Positions 60,299 to 64,000 of a stretch of DNA of 64,000 bases are shown piece by piece. The notes beneath the pieces were generated by a model. That model was not told the origin of the DNA, made no database searches, and worked only from the letters and a program-made list of their open reading frames with translations. This DNA comes from Clostridiales bacterium. Its GTDB lineage: Bacteria; Bacillota; Clostridia; Lachnospirales; WQUN01. Within the stretch, counting starts at the first letter, position 1; each line of letters opens with the position of its first letter. The translations under genes and the position numbers were made by a program. The stretch is from the NCBI GenBank assembly GCA_031287685.1, contig JAITSQ010000014.1, positions 1 through 64,000 of the forward strand, written 5' to 3'.

Positions 60299-61708
60299 AT
60301 GAGCATACGCGCGAAGCTTTTCGCTTATCTGCTGCTGTTCTGCTCGTTTCTGCTGGCGGCTTTGTGGCTGTTCCAGGTGGTGCTGCTGGACGCGATATAT
60401 AAACGGATTAAAATCGCGGAGGTCAACTCCGCTATGACCACGCTCGTAGCGAATTTTGGGAGCGAAAACTTCGGAAATATAGCGGACGGCCTTTATGAGT
60501 CGCGCGGCGTGAACGCGGCCGTCTTGTCGCCCGAGGGCGCGGTGGCCTACGCGAACGGCGAGTTTCTCCGCCAAAGGGACGCTTACCGGGAGTTTTCGCG
60601 CCTGTACGCTTTAACGCGGGAAAACGGCGGCGAATATTTTGAATACCCCCTTGCCGGCGGCGCGGCTGACGCGCGGGGGGGCGCGCCGCGGGATACCGGC
60701 AGGGCCTTCGGCGCGCCGCGCGGTTTGAGGGATATATATCATTGCAAACTGACGGAGGATTCCCTGATTGTCCTTTCCGCGATGATTTCGCCCGTGGACG
60801 CGACCGTCGATACTTTGAAGCTTGAGTTGTACGCTATAACGGTCATAATGCTATTGTTTTCCGTCGGGCTGGCGGTTATCATAGCTCGCCGAATCGCGAA
60901 GCCGATTGTCGCGCTGAACCAATCGGCCAAGCGGCTGGCGCGCGGGGAATATAACACGGTGTTTGACACAAAGGGCTACCGCGAGATTACAGAACTGGCG
61001 GGGACGCTGAACGTAGCGGCGCGGGAGCTTTCCGCCGTGGAGGAAATGCGGCGGGAACTTATGGCGAACGTCTCGCACGATTTGCGGACGCCGCTGACGC
61101 TCATCGAGGGCTACGCCGAGGCTATGCGGGATTTGCCCGGCGAAAACACGCCGGAGAACGCGCAGATTATAGTGGACGAGGCGAAGCGGCTGAACAGGCT
61201 GGTGAGCGAGGTGCTGGACTTATCCAAGCTTCAGTCCGGGGCGATGGAACCGCGTCTTGCCGAGTATAACCTTACTCGAAGCGTTTCCGGCATTGTGGAA
61301 CGGCTCGCGGAGTTTACAAAGGCGAACGGCTACCGCGTTATTTGGGAAACGAGCGGGGACGCGGTTATTACCGCCGACGAAAACGCCGTTTCGCAAGCGG
61401 TTTATAACTTGCTCACAAACGCGATTGCCTTCACGGGCGAGGATAAAACGGTGACGGTGCGGCAGCTTGCCGGCCCGGCTTCAGTAACGCTGGAGATTGA
61501 GGACAGCGGCAAAGGCGTTGGGCCGGAGGAGCTTCCTTATATATGGGACAGATATTACCGCACGGGCAAAAAGCACAAACGCGCCGTCGTCGGTTCGGGC
61601 ATCGGGCTTTCGATTGTGAAGTCGGTGATGGATTTGCACGGCGGAGAGTACGGCGTAAAGCCCGCGGACGGCGGCGGGTCGGTATTTTGGATTCGATTTA
61701 ACAGATAG
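60299..61708 (+). CDS. Membrane sensor histidine kinase
   Basis: 469 residues. Two membrane segments (FAYLLLFCSFLLAALWLFQV near residue 15 and LYAITVIMLLFSVGLAVIIA near 185) enclose an extracytoplasmic sensor of about 150 residues. HAMP follows (RRIAKPIVALNQSAKRLARG). H box: NVSHDLRTPLTLIEGYAEAM; N box: NLLTNAIAFTGE; G boxes: IEDSGKGVGPEELPYIWDRY and GSGIGLSIVKSVMDLHGG. It phosphorylates the upstream regulator. The signal is unknown. Confidence 0.95.
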   Translation: MSIRAKLFAYLLLFCSFLLAALWLFQVVLLDAIYKRIKIAEVNSAMTTLVANFGSENFGNIADGLYESRGVNAAVLSPEGAVAYANGEFLRQRDAYREFSRLYALTRENGGEYFEYPLAGGAADARGGAPRDTGRAFGAPRGLRDIYHCKLTEDSLIVLSAMISPVDATVDTLKLELYAITVIMLLFSVGLAVIIARRIAKPIVALNQSAKRLARGEYNTVFDTKGYREITELAGTLNVAARELSAVEEMRRELMANVSHDLRTPLTLIEGYAEAMRDLPGENTPENAQIIVDEAKRLNRLVSEVLDLSKLQSGAMEPRLAEYNLTRSVSGIVERLAEFTKANGYRVIWETSGDAVITADENAVSQAVYNLLTNAIAFTGEDKTVTVRQLAGPASVTLEIEDSGKGVGPEELPYIWDRYYRTGKKHKRAVVGSGIGLSIVKSVMDLHGGEYGVKPADGGGSVFWIRFNR

Positions 61709-61721
61709 AAAAGCGGGCGCT

Positions 61722-61786
61722 TATAGAAAAGGCGTTTGAAAACCGTTCGGCGCTCGGCCTCTCGGATTCAAACCGCCTTTTCTATG
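61722..61786. mobile_element. Short element of the TATAGAAAAGGCG family, possibly acting as terminator
   Basis: TATAGAAAAGGCGTTTGAAA, short middle, and the complement of ATAGAAAAGGCGGTTTGAAT. The neighbouring bases extend the symmetry (AAGCGGG left, CCCGCTT right), and TTATTTTTT follows, so the whole could end the kinase transcript. Compare the 234-bp relative at 29687. Confidence 0.7.
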
Positions 61787-61821
61787 ACCCGCTTATTTTT
61801 TCGCGAAATATTCTCCGTTCG

Positions 61822-61853
61822 TTCATACAGCCGTCACATTTCCCTTATATAAT
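61822..61853 (+). promoter_or_regulatory. VTC operon promoter with possible response-regulator site
   Basis: TATAAT at 61848-61853 with no -35 at the right distance. Upstream are two similar hexamers, TTCATA and GTCACA, spaced 11 bases centre to centre (61822-61838), the geometry of OmpR-family binding. Inferred, not proven. Confidence 0.4.
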
Positions 61854-61883
61854 GAAGTCAAGATATAGAAAGGGGTTGAGGAT

Positions 61884-62687
61884 ATGGCGATTGAGACTTT
61901 TAACAGGCACGAAAACAAATATCGGCTGGACGGGCGGACGTTCGAGAGACTTGAGCGGGAAATAGCGGCGCGTATGGAAGCCGACGCGTATAACGGCGGC
62001 GGGGAAACCTACCCTATCTTCAATATTTATTACGACACGCCGAACGACGATATTATCCGCGCCTCGGTCGCGAAGCCCGCTTATAAGGAAAAATTGCGGC
62101 TGCGCTCCTATGGCGGGGTTGACGCGGATTCTCTTGTCTATGCCGAAATCAAGAAAAAGGTCGGCGGCGTGGTCAACAAGCGGCGCGGCGGCTTAAAACT
62201 TGACGAAGCCTATCGGTTTCTGGCAAACGGCGAAACGCCGGATATACAGCCGTATATGAACGGTCAGGTAATGCGCGAGATCGCGTACATACTGAGGCGG
62301 GAGCCGCTGAAACCCGCGCTGTTCCTGTCCTATGAGCGGCTGGCGTACTTCGGTGAGCGGGGCTTGCGCGTGTCCTTTGATACAAACCTGCTGACGCGCC
62401 GTTATGATTTGCGCCTTGAATACGGCGCGTACGGCGAACCGCTGCTGGGCGCGGGCGAGTGGCTTATGGAGATTAAGACAGCGGAAAGCATACCGCTGTG
62501 GCTGTCGTCGCTGCTCGCGGAGAATAAAGCGTACCCCTCAAGTTTCTCGAAATACGGCGCGGAATACCAAAAGTCGCTTACAGAAAAAAATACAAGGCGG
62601 ATTTTTGTTTTTGCGCCGGGCAAGACAATGGTTACGAGCGCGATAAATAGAAAAAGAGAGACGGCTCTTATCGCGGCGAACGCGTAG
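61884..62687 (+). CDS. VTC-domain polyphosphate polymerase
   Basis: 267 residues, a single tunnel-shaped VTC domain. FNRHENKYRLDGRTFERLER is the start; basic and acidic tunnel residues lie in KEKLRLRSYG, EIKKKVGGVVNKRRGG, LSYERLAYFGERGLRVSFDT and LMEIKTAESIPLW. VTC enzymes build polyphosphate from ATP at the membrane; in bacteria they occur with DUF4956 and sometimes CotH proteins. The DUF4956 partner follows at 62957 after a mobile element. AAAGGGG precedes the ATG. Regulation by the two-component system just upstream is plausible. Confidence 0.92.
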   Translation: MAIETFNRHENKYRLDGRTFERLEREIAARMEADAYNGGGETYPIFNIYYDTPNDDIIRASVAKPAYKEKLRLRSYGGVDADSLVYAEIKKKVGGVVNKRRGGLKLDEAYRFLANGETPDIQPYMNGQVMREIAYILRREPLKPALFLSYERLAYFGERGLRVSFDTNLLTRRYDLRLEYGAYGEPLLGAGEWLMEIKTAESIPLWLSSLLAENKAYPSSFSKYGAEYQKSLTEKNTRRIFVFAPGKTMVTSAINRKRETALIAANA

Positions 62688-62698
62688 AAGCTGTCTCC

Positions 62699-62937
62699 TA
62701 TAGCAATTTTACAAAACGCTGACTGGCGCGGAGCGGAAAATCAGCGGCAAGAAGGCGGCTTTTTCGGCGGGCAGTAGCGCCGAAAAAACGCCGGGCAAGA
62801 AGGTGGCTTTTTCGGCGGGCAGCAGCGCCGAAAAAACGCCGTTTTAAGCCGTTTTTCGCGGAGGAGGGGGCTTTCATTTGTCTAAACTTGCTTTAGACAA
62901 ATGAAAACACCGAGCCGCGATTTTGAAAATTGCTATA
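62699..62937 (+). mobile_element. MITE-like element with TATAGCAATTTT termini (T2)
   Basis: 239 bp. Ends: TATAGCAATTTTACAAAACG on the left and the complement of TATAGCAATTTTCAAAATCG on the right. It carries three modular repeats: 62748-62795 and 62796-62843 (48 nt each, arms TTTTTCGGCG/CGCCGAAAAA) and 62861-62914 (54 nt, arms CATTTGTCTAAA/TTTAGACAAATG). It separates VTC from its DUF4956 partner and ends 19 bases before that start codon. Confidence 0.85.
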
Positions 62938-62956
62938 ACGAAGGGAAGTGTGTTTT

Positions 62957-63655
62957 ATGTTTGAGTCAATTTTTGTCAGCGCGGCGGGCGAAACGGCGTT
63001 TACAACGCCCGCCCTCGCGGCGGCGCTCGGAACGTCGCTCGCCCTGGGGCTGTTAATCAGCTTTGTGTATATGAAAACGCAGACCAAGGGTCAGCCGTCG
63101 CGCGGTTTCGCGCTTACGCTGGTGCTGCTTCCCGCCGTTATAGCCGTCATAATTCTGCTGGTCGGAAACAACGTGGCGCGGGCGTTCAGCTTGGCGGGCG
63201 CGTTCTCAATAATCCGCTTCCGGAGCGCCCCCGGCGAGCCGAAGGACATCACGCACGTTTTATTCTGTATGGCGGTGGGTTTGGCGGCTGGTATGGGGTT
63301 CCTGATCTACGCGGCTATCGTCGGAACGGCGCTGTGCGCGGCGGCGGCGGTTTTGGAGGTCAGCGGTTACGGCAAGAAGAAAGGCGCGGAGAGGCTGCTG
63401 AAAATCACCGTGCCGGAGGACTTGAGCTTCGGCGGGGCGTTTGACGAGGTATTCAGGGAATACACGCTGTCTTGCGACGTTAAGCGCATTAAAACCGCCG
63501 ACCTCGGCAGCGTGTACGAGCTGACCTACGGCGTTGTACTCAAGGACGGGATAAGCGAGAAATCGTTTATCGACGAACTGCGCTGCCGCAACGGTAATAT
63601 GAACATTGTGTTGATTATGGACGCGGCGGCAAATTCCGCCGCCGCGGAATTTTGA
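62957..63655 (+). CDS. DUF4956 membrane protein, partner of VTC polymerase
   Basis: 232 residues from the ATG at 62957, with AAGGGAAG upstream; a GTG at 62948 is less likely. Four hydrophobic segments in the first 140 residues with SLAGAFSIIRFRSAPGEPKD, the conserved loop of DUF4956 (IIRFR). The C-terminal 90 residues form a soluble domain (LLKITVPEDLSFGGAFDEVF), probably cytoplasmic. Found next to VTC-domain genes; it may anchor the polymerase or pass its product. Function not established. Confidence 0.88.
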   Translation: MFESIFVSAAGETAFTTPALAAALGTSLALGLLISFVYMKTQTKGQPSRGFALTLVLLPAVIAVIILLVGNNVARAFSLAGAFSIIRFRSAPGEPKDITHVLFCMAVGLAAGMGFLIYAAIVGTALCAAAAVLEVSGYGKKKGAERLLKITVPEDLSFGGAFDEVFREYTLSCDVKRIKTADLGSVYELTYGVVLKDGISEKSFIDELRCRNGNMNIVLIMDAAANSAAAEF

Positions 63656-63662
63656 CAAACAT

Positions 63663-64000
63663 TATCGCAATTTTCAAAATCGTAGACTGCCGGCGTTGCT
63701 CGGTGTTTTCATTTATCTAAAGCAAGTTTAGACAAATGAAAGCCCCCTCCTTCGCGAAAAACGGCTTAAAATCGGTGTTTTTTCGGCACTCCCGCGTTTG
63801 CGTTCGCTATTTTGGCTCCGCCAAAAAGCTGTTGCAAACGCTCGTGACCCTCTCGCAAGCTTCGCTTGCTGGCCCTCCGACGCAGGTTTTGTGCTTGAGG
63901 CCGCACAAAACCTAAACGCGTCTCCGGGTTAAAACCGGGCGGCCGTGTTGGCCTGCCGAAAAAGCCGCCTTCTTGCCCGGCGTTTTTTCGGGCCTAATGC
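63663..64000 (-). mobile_element. MITE-like element with TATCGCAATTTT terminus (T3), cut by the window end
   Basis: Starts eight bases after the DUF4956 stop with TATCGCAATTTTCAAAATCG. Contains a 54-nt unit (63699-63752). Next is a giant unit of about 200 nt (63772-63975, outer arms TTTTTTCGGCA/TGCCGAAAAA) whose loop is packed with smaller hairpins: the 53-bp module shared with 13836-13888, an AGGTTTTGTGC/GCACAAAACCT hairpin and CCGGGTT/AACCGGG-type stems. A further unit of the R5b type begins at 63976 and runs off the window. Confidence 0.8.

Noticed and set aside
61764-61776. tRNA T-arm-like GGATTCAAACC
   Set aside because: It is the inverted end of the short MITE; no cloverleaf can be drawn around it.

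Overview
The window reads as a chromosomal segment of a GC-rich, probably anaerobic, fibre-degrading, flagellated member of the Bacillota, most likely class Clostridia. Supporting genes are a Clostridium thermocellum-type cellobiose phosphorylase, GH130 plus cellobiose 2-epimerase, separate coaB and coaC, scpAB, luxS, a SpoIIAA-like STAS protein, and the NusG-II/Gx pair. Taxonomy is inferred from gene content; no rRNA or tRNA gene was seen.

Left part (1-9.1 kb, minus strand): a strong promoter drives a GH3-type acyl-adenylase, a small ORF and three overlapping GT2 glycosyltransferases. Then come a decayed nucleotidyltransferase and two stand-alone condensation-domain proteins. Together this looks like a small cluster making a sugar-containing, acylated or amidated surface molecule. 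The divergent side holds a STAS anti-anti-sigma-like gene followed by a wrecked SpoIIE-type phosphatase.

10.5-26 kb: a small DUF4870-like membrane protein, cellobiose phosphorylase, feoAB, a flagellar block (FliK-like protein, flagellin, FliS), a glycosidase-like/amidase cell-wall enzyme, coaB, coaC and miaA. 26-37 kb: YhhN-like protein, murJ, scpB/scpA separated by a MITE, two tandem DAHP synthases, and a mannan phosphorolysis pair (epimerase and mannosylglucose phosphorylase). These are followed by a Sel1-repeat protein and two pilin-like ORFs.

37-52 kb: a chemoreceptor bracketed by a direct repeat, a Gx/NusG-II/luxS/hisA/tfoX/hisH/hisB run, a NahK-like sugar kinase and an Amt-PII fusion transporter with a leader hairpin. 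A divergently promoted uxs-GT2-radical SAM-ugd cluster follows; its radical SAM gene carries a 14-G tract. 52-64 kb: a sugar ABC transporter with a GH3 beta-glycosidase, a 1.7 kb gene graveyard (lipoprotein and IS5 remnants), a two-component system, and a VTC polyphosphate polymerase with its DUF4956 partner.

The most unusual feature is a dispersed palindromic repeat with about two dozen copies. Its ends are conserved (CAAGAAGGNGGCTTT and AAACACCGAG), while the arms between them are replaceable and self-complementary. Most units are 54, 48, 45 or 42 nt, always a multiple of three. Copies form tandem and nested arrays, abut stop codons, supply a ribosome-binding site, and in one case add 18 in-frame codons to a membrane protein. 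Two further MITE-like families (termini TATAGCAATTTT and TATAGAAAAGGCG) carry or accompany them. No mobilising enzyme is visible in the window.
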